Source: Cristatella mucedo (taxonomy: Eukaryota > Bryozoa > Phylactolaemata > Cristatellidae). From it: DNA of 64,000 nt. Location: positions 1,780,001-1,844,000 of the forward strand of contig WPIO01000082.1 in the NCBI GenBank assembly GCA_009760855.2. Direction: 5' to 3'. The translations under genes and the position numbers were made by a program. How positions within the stretch are numbered: position 1 is the stretch's first letter; every line of letters begins with the position of its first letter. A model generated the notes under the pieces. The model saw nothing but the letters and a program-made list of their open reading frames with translations. It made no database searches and had not been told where the DNA came from. Shown here in pieces: positions 47,501-55,800 of this stretch.

Positions 47501-49605
47501 CTACTGCATGTAAGCATATCTTTAGTACTAGTCTCTTTCTCCGACTCACTCCGTGCATCTCTAAGAGGATTACAACAGCATCGAAACCTTACTGGATGTT
47601 TTAAAGTTTCATGAGTTATATTAGGTCTTTGGAGACTTCAAAACGGTAGCATTCCTTTTGGATTTCCAGTGTGGTTTTCCCAATATTTCCTGCTATCTCT
47701 GCCCTTCAAGACAGCAGGGACCGCCATGCTTACTGCTTCTGCCTAAACTGGCCACAGCAGACTGAGTTTTCTGTAGGGAGCTACAATGACAAGTTGGAGC
47801 CCCTGGTATTAGTCCGGGGGCAATTCACACGCTCTTCACCAACCAGGGTAGTGGCTTAGAGTACTGAAGCAGGCAACCCTTCATTTGCATTTTTCAAGCG
47901 GTCATCGAGGCTCTTCTACCACTATATACACGATTCTGTTACATCAGCTAGCCTTTATTCACTGGTAGACTCCCACAAGGTTCTGATGCCATCACTGCAC
48001 ATGAAATTGGGCCTTGTTAAATAATATATCCCGGCTCTACATAAGAAGTTCGTAGTATGCAAGTACGTATCTTTTGAACTTCTTCCCTAGGTTTTTTTGG
48101 CACAGGTCAAAGAGGGGGCCTCTGTGGAGCCAATATATAGATTATAACTGAGAGCAATTATCTCCGGAAGAAGCTCTCTAGAAAAGAGAAAAAAGCTCGG
48201 ATCAGCTTTTTCGCAGTGGTTTGGGACTTCTCGGGCAGTTAAGATAATAATAATAATAATAATAATAATATTGCACTTGATAAAGCGCCCTCAGAGAACT
48301 TAATCTCTTTCTAGGCGCTTTACATTTGCTGCAAAGTGATACGCAATAGAATAGTAAGTAAAATCATGCTTGAAAAGATAGGGAGCAAGTTGAGACTATG
48401 CTGAAGAACTACTGCAAAAATGGGCTGCATGATGTCGTTATTCTTGATGTTCACATGAGAACGTGGGTGCTTACTTAGAGGAGCAAGGTCAGCACTTCCA
48501 CCAAGACATAGTGGACTTAAGAGCTCCGCAACCAAAAGGCAGTATAATGCTGCCGTGCGTGCCAACTGGCGAACACCAGCACTGTATCTTGCAGCAAAGC
48601 CGTTGAATTTCACAATGTATTATTTTCTGTACCGTAGAATCAAAGTTTAACCATAAAAATAGCTAAGCTTTTTTATTTTAGGTATACGGCATTAGATAAG
48701 CATCTTTTGTACTTAAGGAAAAAATAAACTAGATTCTTACCTAGTGTTATTAATAGTGCTGTTGTAGTATTTAAAGATGTGTGAATGGTTGTTACTGACT
48801 GGAAATGGCATTTGTTTGTTGATAGAGGTGCCTTTCATCTGTGCTTCAGATCTATTTCTCTGTCTTATTGTTATTTTAAGCACATTTTAGAAGAAAAAAG
48901 TGTCCCTATTGAGAATCGGCTCCTCGTCAAAGCATTGGAGAGTCTGAAGCTATAGAGCATAGAACTAATTTAATGATTTGGCAGATTGCTTATTTATCTA
49001 TGACGCTTGTATCACACCCGATGGCCAGAGACTAGTGAAGTGGGTAATTAGTCTCGGTTTCTTTCACTTTTTGATGTTAGTAAGTTGAATTGGTCACATA
49101 TTAACTGCTTTAGTCGTAATGCCCATATATCTTTGATGCGATAATAGCAGTATGAAAAATGCTCCAACCTCTTTAACAAAATATTGTTCAGCTATTTTTT
49201 AAAGTAAAGAATACTGTGGCTGTCCATAGAAGATGTCTATTTACATTTATTAAATATCTGATGGATTATAATTAGGTACATTTAAGCATTAAAAGCTAGT
49301 CCATTGGGTGTGATGCCAACTTTAAAATGTAGCATGTCTTGTGCTAGTAATTTAATAGCCAACAAGTAAGTTTTTCGGTCTAAACTCACAAAGAGTTCGA
49401 AATGACACTTGCTTTGGCAGCCTGCGCTATCGATATCTATCAGCCAAGTCATTAGTAAAAGCGTTTTTTTACTGCCGTTGAACTTTATTTTAAAGGCACT
49501 GGCCTACCTTATGGTTTGTTTTAGGAGCTGAGCCCTTGGCGATCAATAACATTCGACGATGATTACATGGTGATGCCGTTTAGTAAAGAGTTTTTGGCTG
49601 AATGA
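32573..49605 (+). CDS. bHLH-like nuclear protein, possible STRA8 homologue, 13 exons, 421 aa
   Basis: Coding exons: 32573-32722, 32828-32903, 35968-36055, 36133-36255, 38546-38622, 39996-40129, 40532-40654, 41481-41572, 42566-42643, 42791-42875, 42969-43052, 45812-45886, 49525-49605. All junctions are GT-AG, every phase agrees (total 1266 nt), and the stop is TGA. Residues 12-16 (KLKRR) are basic. Residues 20-37 and 48-70 look like the two helices of a bHLH (KWRANIASCYEALRYL; MSKVQVLQETEKLVHQLEHT). The second helix, the following LNGLLGM and the later LTLEDLKNEF match the order of features in STRA8, a germline factor for meiotic entry. A basic patch follows (KRKHGRKRMKR, 106-116). The remainder is acidic, Ser-rich and without a recognised domain, ending ITFDDDYMVMPFSKEFLAE. 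Gene structure is well supported. The STRA8 link rests on a short N-terminal resemblance and is an inference; another bHLH family is possible. An untranslated 5' exon is likely. Confidence 0.72.
33170..35700 (-). mobile_element. decayed CR1/L2-type LINE pieces in intron 2 of the bHLH-like gene
   Basis: A (taa)n tail at about 33170-33188 begins one 3' fragment. A second (taa)n and the stem-loop ('aaagcgccctaagagaactc') at 33728 begin another. RT-region traces continue to about 35690 ('ccagttcaatag', 'gctgcatttcgtctgcagaa' matching the palm). No frame is open. A small SINE-B-like piece lies at about 33560-33640. Confidence 0.65.
36510..37545 (-). mobile_element. two nested CR1/L2-type LINE 3' fragments
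   Basis: A 3' end with stem-loop traces starts at about 36517. A second, much better preserved tail and stem-loop starts at about 36982 ('aataataatgcacttgataa'). The minus frame at 37260-36901 reads SLPAYAITRLRSVHNNAARL as in other copies. The second element is inserted into the first. Confidence 0.75.
37735..37880 (+). mobile_element. SINE-B copy
   Basis: 'gttagttcgaatcctgagat' contains a B-box-like TTCGAATCC. It is followed by the body 'ctactgcaagcgatggtgat' and the tail 'agccgtaaaggctcttctgt' plus 'cgctat' and an A run. This is one of the two best copies in the window. Confidence 0.7.
37900..38090. mobile_element. SINE-A-like fragments, head-to-head
   Basis: A minus-oriented tail/body ('ttgatctctattcaagctct') is followed by a plus-oriented A-box-like 'tggtttggtccagcggtcaa'. 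After these comes a short inverted repeat (tggtaacccgggttacca). Confidence 0.5.
39380..39500 (-). mobile_element. SINE-B fragment
   Basis: On the minus strand the sequence gives the family order 'ctgcaagctaggcaagaag', 'tagccgttaaggctctgttg', 'cctctatatac'. It lies in intron 5 of the bHLH-like gene. Confidence 0.55.
42173..42558. repeat. 199-bp-period tandem duplication beside exon 9
   Basis: Bases 42173-42359 are repeated without a visible difference at 42372-42558, with 12 nt in between. The second copy ends 7 bp before the exon 9 acceptor of the bHLH-like gene, so the duplication includes the polypyrimidine/branch region of that intron. Confidence 0.9.
43105..43435 (+). repeat. dispersed repeat family B, fuller copy
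   Basis: Starts near 'ctttctgtgacttcacaaag' and continues 'ttcgcaggagagttttgtat', 'cacagcctaagcggctttcg', 'cacgcaacaaagagaaagta'. The same order is found at 63.0-63.2 kb. It carries no open frame with a recognised domain. Confidence 0.65.
43562..43613. repeat. palindrome with 20-bp arms
   Basis: Arms aacagcaaggaaattggtac and the exact complement are separated by tgtattaatacg, itself partly palindromic. Confidence 0.9.
43690..43850 (-). mobile_element. LINE 3' end fragment
   Basis: 'tagagccatcagagaactta' then 'tcattttctaggcatttt' is the decayed family stem-loop, preceded by an ATAAT-type tail. Confidence 0.6.
44522..44997. mobile_element. fold-back element carrying a family B piece
   Basis: Inverted arms of about 140 bp (44522-44660 and 44852-44997) align over almost their full length with scattered mismatches. 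The 190-bp centre contains a fragment of repeat family B (about 44690-44805). It lies in intron 11 of the bHLH-like gene. Confidence 0.75.
45000..45800. other. intron 11 sequence, nothing recognised
   Basis: AT-rich, partly TG/TA-rich sequence without repeats or frames that I can identify. Confidence 0.4.
46180..46960 (+). mobile_element. CR1/L2-type LINE fragment
   Basis: Plus-strand traces of the RT C-terminal part: YFQFWKSHKIWVHLDKSMAA, LVRGFVTSCLGYCNC, and ALKVWSSLP-like VLKVWSSLPAEVTTCNDLAS with SFKSQLKMHL. Reading frames change repeatedly. Confidence 0.7.
47000..48240. other. intron 12 sequence, little recognised
   Basis: Mostly unique AT-rich DNA. A possible decayed SINE-B piece lies at about 47860-47955 ('ggctcttctaccactatata'). 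No gene supported. Confidence 0.4.
48244..48375 (-). mobile_element. LINE 3' terminus, very short copy
   Basis: An (taa)n run at 48244-48270 is followed by a well preserved stem-loop ('ataaagcgccctcagagaac', 'ttaatctctttctaggcgct'). It is an extreme 5' truncation of about 130 bp. Confidence 0.8.
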
Positions 49606-50139
49606 GTGGCAAAACTACGACAGCTGAGTTGTCAACAGTAATGCAAAATATGGTTAATCATGCATGGGTTCAAATTAGCGCTTTAATAGGTGTATGTATT
49701 TTTGTGGCTATAATCAGAGTAGAAGCAAGACAGGCCTGGCCTGGCCTTTGTGTAGTTTTGCGCCGAGTACAATCTTGCTTGTTGTGCTACGACCAAGTTT
49801 GTTACCTCTACTTTTGTGCTTTGTGCTTGCGAGCCGGGTAGCAATTCCTTTATAGCAGGTCTTGATGCATTCAATATAACGAACGATGCTTTTATAAAAA
49901 TTCATTTAGTGCCACCAGTGCTGCTGTTTCTTATGCACTTAAAATTACAGTTGATCCAGAAACAATTTGAAAATCTTGGTAAAACCGAATATGGAAGAGA
50001 AAGTGTATTTAATGCCCCCAAATGTTTTGAAGCGATTGTGGATGAAAAGAGCCAAAGAAGGAAACCTGTCACCACAATAGTAAAAGATGTTATTTACATA
50101 TTATCGTTAGGGAACCTTTCTAAACATTCACGTATGAAA

Positions 50140-50275
50140 ATGAATGCTTAAGGTGCTCGCCCCGATGAAGATCTGCTGAGGTCGTGGGCTCGAGTCCCGT
50201 GGCATATGTGAAGCGCCTGATTAGAGATTGAGTTTTCTTCGGGCTTGGATTATATATTTAAACAGTAACTAATTG
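50140..50275 (+). mobile_element. SINE-A copy
   Basis: 'gtcgtgggctcgagtcccgt' (B-box-like) is followed by 'catatgtgaagcgcctgatt', 'agagattgagttttcttcgg' and an A/T-rich tail. It lies just downstream of the bHLH-like gene. Confidence 0.65.
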
Positions 50276-50349
50276 CTGATAATAACAAAATTTACAAGCC
50301 GCACTAAAGCACGATAACGGACTATTCACATGCTCGTTGCACTTGTTAT

Positions 50350-51330
50350 GAGGAAACATTCGTTTATAAATTCACTTTAAATGCCTATCTTGTCAGGGGC
50401 ACACATTTATGAGCGTTAGCAGATTCCTGGCGTTTAAGTGCTTAAGACTTGATTGAGCGGTCACCAAAGGATTTGAGGTTGTTTAGAGGACACTCCATAA
50501 CTACCCTAAGTAAGAAGCATAGGATGAGAGGAGAGGCTCGATTATTGTAGAAAGGTCAGCCAGACCGAGAGACTATAGTGAAAGGGATCTTAGCCCATAC
50601 CTAAAGTGAATAGCATGAATTTGAAGTTGATACTTTGCCTGACGGAAAGCGTCAGTGACAAGTGATTTAATTCGGTAGTCGTGAAGTCCTTGATAGACAA
50701 GCCTAGCTCATGAGTTTTTTCATCAACTAAGCGTCATACTGCACAGGCTAGAAGACCTGCGAGTTATTACGGAAATCCAGACGGTATCTCACAAATACAC
50801 GGACCAACTTGAATGTGGCATCCCTGTCGAAGCAGGCTCTAAATTTCGCAATTTTACTTTCCTGAAAGTAGGGAGAAGCGAATGTAGAGCTGATGTAGTC
50901 ATCAAGTGAAAGGTCACTTATCAAAAGGGCAGATTGTGTGTAAGAGAGATGTCTAGAAGAGATGTGTTGACCAAATCTTTTTTATTTTTTCATTTCTGAG
51001 TAATACTAGATTTGACGATAACTAGCAAGTTGGTTTCGTCATTCCATCTAGAAAATGTGTTGCCGTCCAAGTGTGGATGTCAACACTACACGCTGAAAGG
51101 AAGTTGAAAGCTTGCCGTATTAGAAAGCAGGGAGGGTTCAAAGCACCAGTCTGCCATTTGCACAAATGAATGCGTAGATCGTGCTTGGCGATTACAGCGT
51201 CAAGAGAGTGTATACATCGCCTGACGGAGCCGACCAAGCATAGATCCCTTGGGCACTACACTTTAAAAGGCTCTTTGGATGACTGTTGTCATTTTCCATC
51301 ATGCTTAAACAAGCAATTAAGTATCGTGCT
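50350..51330 (-). mobile_element. decayed CR1/L2-type LINE
   Basis: Matches the order of the 3' two-thirds of the family on the minus strand ('caccaaaggatttgaggttg', 'cacaaatacacggaccaact', 'agcaggctctaaatttcgca'). No open frame. Confidence 0.65.
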
Positions 51331-51394
51331 TAGGTCAGCATGCAAAGGCAAACAAGAAGACTGAGGCCCACCTGGAAAGACCATTGGCTACTAG

Positions 51395-51505
51395 CTAATC
51401 TCTATTCAGGCGCTTCAAATGTGCTTCGGGGCTCGAACCTACAATCTCGGTCGTTAAAGGCGAGCACCTTAACCACTGCTCCAAACCAGCCCGGCATAAG
51501 GCATT
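51395..51505 (-). mobile_element. SINE-A copy
   Basis: Minus strand: A-box-like GGTTTGGAGCAGTGGTTAAG, then B-box-like GGTTCGAGCCCC, then AAGCGCCTGAATAGAGATTA, which is exactly the family tail. Confidence 0.7.
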
Positions 51506-51579
51506 CAATGGGGCGAGTGGAAAGCCGATCGGAAAAAAGCGTCGTAAGCTGAGACTTAAATTATGCAAGATCATTCATT

Positions 51580-52330
51580 GTTGGTAGTGAGCATGGTCTT
51601 TTTGACTTTGTGGAGTTACTGACGGAGATACATTACATTATAGCTCGAAGCGAGTTTCAGACCGCTGGTGTATACGAGCTGAAGGCTCGATCACCAAAAT
51701 ATTTTAATCAAGAGGGACAGCAAAATGGCTAGATGCCGGGGAGCAGGTGGTGCAAAAGCACATTGAAGAAGAAAGGTCTGATAGATAGGCTAGTGCAAGC
51801 GAGTGAAGCGACCTTTACTCCAGACATAAGGGGATCTTGAAATCGATGCTTAGTATGGAGATAGAGAAATTCTAATAGAAGTTGTGGGGTGTGGCAGCTA
51901 CACCGTTGACGACAGACAAGAGAGCGGCTGAGTTTAGCACCAGTTACAGACGATCAAGGGTGCCACCGGGAGTGCAGAATAACGAGAATTTCTTAAATCT
52001 AGGCGAGATGACAAAAGCACGTGAAGTCGTTTGGCTGTCATACTCTTATCTAAAAAAGGCCCTGCTTTGGCGACGTTCCTTAACTGAAAGTAAGCTGGCT
52101 TGATCGGGAAAGAAATGTGCTCATTCGAAGGCGTAGTTTTATAACACCACCCCCAGATTGCGTAACAATATTGGTGACTAATGCAGGATTTTTCAGACTG
52201 AACCATAAGACATCAATTAAAGCAAGATGCAGAAACTTAGAAACGTGAGCTAGGAAGCCAAAAATGCTGTCGGCAGGGCAGCTTGAATAAATGAGGAGTA
52301 CGAGAAGAACTTGAGCAACTTAGTAAGAAA
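51580..52330 (-). mobile_element. decayed LINE fragment
   Basis: Minus-strand RT C-terminal traces (NEHISFPIKPAYFQLRNVAK, ARLHVLLSSRLDLRNS-like) and the family 3' coding area ('cgatcaccaaaatattttaa'). Confidence 0.6.
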
Positions 52331-52657
52331 AGCCGGTCAAACCTCGTAGTAGAGCCTTTGATTATTAGATCTCAATATTCAGCAGATAGGGTATATATAA
52401 AAAACTTATGTATTTCCAGTTTCGACAGATTATCTATCGCCGTTAAACCGAGGCTGCCTGCACCTTATATGCCCGCCTCTCAAAGTACGGTTCACGACCC
52501 GAGCTGTCTGCTTATTCAGTGCTATAAGATTAAGGTCGAATGCTGTGCAAGCGCGAGACTTCCACCTACAAGTGCAATTTTTCCTTGTTTGTTAGTGGGC
52601 CATCGACACGTGATCAAACACGCTCGCGAAGGGCTTATCTGCTCCTCCTTGTCTGGT

Positions 52658-52835
52658 CCTGGGAAAGCGCATCCTGTGCAGCTGGCCGTGAGGCTGGATG
52701 GCCGCTATGAGCGCCATGTTGTCGCAGTACTGTAGCCGTGCATCCTGGGAAATCGCATACTGTGCTACTTCGGCTTGACGGAGAGAGCATGGCCGCTACG
52801 AGCCCCTTACTCGCTGCAGTACTGTGGCTGTGCAT
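52658..52835 (+). repeat. diverged tandem duplication over the cathepsin-like start region
   Basis: A unit of about 86-91 bp running from 'cctgggaaagcgcat' to 'gcagtactgtagccgtgcat' is repeated as 'cctgggaaatcgcat' to 'gcagtactgtggctgtgcat'. Both units contain ATGGCCGCTA. The second one supplies the signal peptide start; the first sits in the presumed 5' UTR. Confidence 0.8.
52698..52778 (+). CDS. upstream ORF (26 codons) from the duplicated start region
   Basis: ATG in the first duplicated unit reads MAAMSAMLSQYCSRASWEIA followed by YCATSA and TGA, ending 10 nt before the main ATG and in another frame. If transcribed it would be a uORF able to damp translation of the cathepsin-like protein. 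Whether the 5' UTR includes it is unknown. Confidence 0.35.
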   Translation: MAAMSAMLSQYCSRASWEIAYCATSA

Positions 52836-55800
52836 AATCGCATTTGTCGGTGCCAGCGGCTATCCGAGCTGGACAGAGTGGAAGGCGATTCACAACAAGC
52901 ACTATTCGACCGAACGGGAGGAAGATAAAAGACGCTCTATATGGGCGAGGAACTTGGAGCTGGTCGTGGCCGCCAACTCAGAGCGCGGCCGAGAGTTCGT
53001 CACGGAGATGAATAGCTTCGCTGATCGACGAGCTTCGGTAAATCTCTATCTAGTCCTTTGCGGCCGCTGCGGGTCGAAGTCTGCGTCTCGGTGCGACACC
53101 ATCTGTCAACTCAGGGAGTATGCCGTTTAAGGAAATGACGGGCCCGATCAAGATGAATCGAGCGTCATTCGGCAAGCTAGCCCTGGCAGACGATGGTGGG
53201 CTGGCGGCTAGTGATGTGCCGACAAGCTTCAGCTGGGTGTCAAAAGGCGTGGTCACACCCGTCCAGAATCAGGGTCAGCTGGGCGACGTCGCAGCAATCG
53301 TCACGGCTGGTAATGGCAGAGCTACCTTGCTTCATGTAGATTAATGCTCCCAATAGCATGTATGCAAAAGCAGGAAGAACACCGAAGCTGGCTCGCAACG
53401 GCATGTATTGTACTTTTGCAGGTGACTACAGCGTCCCCCAACGTAGCCGTTCTCCCCTATGCTGTCGTTCCAAATTCCCTTCACTCCTACCAGCCACAGC
53501 TCATCCCCGTGGGTTAGCGGGAGGACAAAGCCGGCCTGAGTCCAAACCACAGCCACCAGACCACAGCCACCAGACCACAGGTGGGCACCGGCCCGCCCCT
53601 TGACCACATCCACCAGCTGTTGGAGGACACTACCGGTCTGCCTGCATCGCCCGAGTGCCCAGCGATCTAGAATCATGCACATACACAGAAACAACCCAAA
53701 CTCCATGCGGACTGGAGAGGCCACTGCCCGCTTCGGCGTAGTCGCTGCTGGCTGCTTCTTCAAAGCTCGCTTTCGCATTTGTCTCAACTCCTTTCGTGGC
53801 GAACTTGAACACTTGAATAAACTGCTTAATCGACCGCAGAAATGGTCCTGCTCCTCAAACTAGGTACTGTTCTCTTGCGTTAGTTTGGGCAAAGTGCTAT
53901 ACAATTTCCAACGGTCATGCAAAGACAGTATCGACTCAGGGTAAAAGCAGTAGATATCAACGTCGTGCCTTACATGGAGTTTCCTCTCTGGCGGCCAATG
54001 GAGCAGAGGATTAAATTCAAGCCTTGTATCGAATAGCTCTCCGAGCAAAGAAAACGTCTAGCTTTTACTTGCCCGGATTTATTCTAGCAAGCAAACAGGT
54101 GACTTCTGCTCTCCGGACCTTCAAATTCACTGCTCAGTACAGCCTAGTCAGAAAGTAGAAGGTGGGTTCCGTCTAGCATAGTCAGAAAGGAAAAGGGGGT
54201 TCTCACTACCGTTGTGCAATATATCCAGCGGACCACAGAGTCTTAGGCATTTTACCTATTTTTAAATGACGTTAAAGAATGCTCCCCTCTATTGTTGCTG
54301 ATGGAGAGCTGCCTTCAAATGGGGTGAGTGTAAGCAGCAAGCAGAAGGACAGCGTACAATTCATATGCAAGTGCTGCTCACCACTTGGGAAGTCGGTGTC
54401 GGCAGTCTCGCATGGCGTTTCGCTTTCCAGGTCAGAGTCGAATGAGCTGACTTGGATTAGTCGTGCTCGAGGACTGTTGCATTTATTAGTGCCCTCAGCT
54501 GACGAGACGCGAAGAGAATCATTTTTTTAGAATGCGTCGAAAGTTTTCATGCCATTCAGACTGGCAACCTGGTGTCGCTCAGTGCCATGGAGGTCCACGA
54601 CTGCTGTCCATTTCCCAGCACAGATTTCAATTGCGTCCAAAAGATAGGCGGATTGTGTAGAAGCTCAGACTACCCATCAACGACGAATCCCAGCATCTGC
54701 AAGAACGATTCGTGCTTGGCCGCAGCCCAGGTGAGCTCCTCGGCCCCTAGACGAAAGGTGAGGTGAGCTCCTCGGGCCACCAATCGGTAGCAGTGGCGCG
54801 AGTTTGAAATGAATATTCTTGTTGTCGCGATCCAGCCACGGCGACGAATGGGTATCGATTGCAGCAAGAGCCGATGCAGCTACGAGATTGAACTGTGGCT
54901 GAACCGGCAATCAGTTCGGCATACTTATCGCCACCGAAGTCTTCGTTTCGCTAAGCAGGCTAAGCAGCAGAATTAGTCGGCTTCGAAGTTGAGATCGGGA
55001 CCTCAGAGAGAGAGAGAGACAGAGCAGAGAGAAAGAGACAGAGCAAAATTCGGGCCATTCGTCTTTATGTCTTTGATATGCGGTCCAATCACTTGCAGCT
55101 TCTGAGTTCTTGTGCATCTTTCAGCTTGTGGCTCGGGTTCCAGGTTCTGAGGATAGGCGGGGACGCGAAAGCAGCGAGTGCCCCATCTTATTGCAACTAG
55201 GCGTCTCGCTTCAGTAGCGCACCAAACAGAACAGTCCGAAGTTGTCTTCGATCGCAGTAGTTTTTACACAGGCCGAAAGTTGACGCGTTCACCTGCGATG
55301 TTTTCCTGACAAAGTAAATGCGGTACTTTCATCTGAATTTTTCGGTTGGTAGCATAAGAGGAAGCACATTCGGTCTTGCTTGAGATCCCTATTTAAAGGT
55401 CTTTCTGGCTGGCTGAACCCAGATGCACTTCCTCTGCAAAACCAAAATAATCCCTGCCTCAACTGGGACATTATTTTAAAACTTCGATTAACCACATAGA
55501 TTACACGGGCCACTCTAATGTCGCACTGTCTTTTTTAATGGCTTATTTTGCACTGACTTGCCTCTGCTTTGGTCTTAGCCGGTGGTTTTAGGGACTCTTT
55601 ATGATTCTGGGAAGTGGATTTGAGTCCTGAAGTAGGCTAATCTCACTTCGAGATGAAAGCCCCTATGGCGCTTCTGCCGAAATGTAGCTGTACCTCTAAC
55701 CAACCTCAAATCCTTAGGAGACCTCTACTTAAGATCATACGCTCTTAAAGTCTGGAAATCACTCCCGACAGTGTCACGACTTCTTCTGACTTGAGGGCAT

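Noticed and set aside
53341..53787. A 148-codon minus-strand frame inside the cathepsin-like gene
   Set aside because: It lies entirely in intron 2, crosses a tandem repeat and shows no domain.
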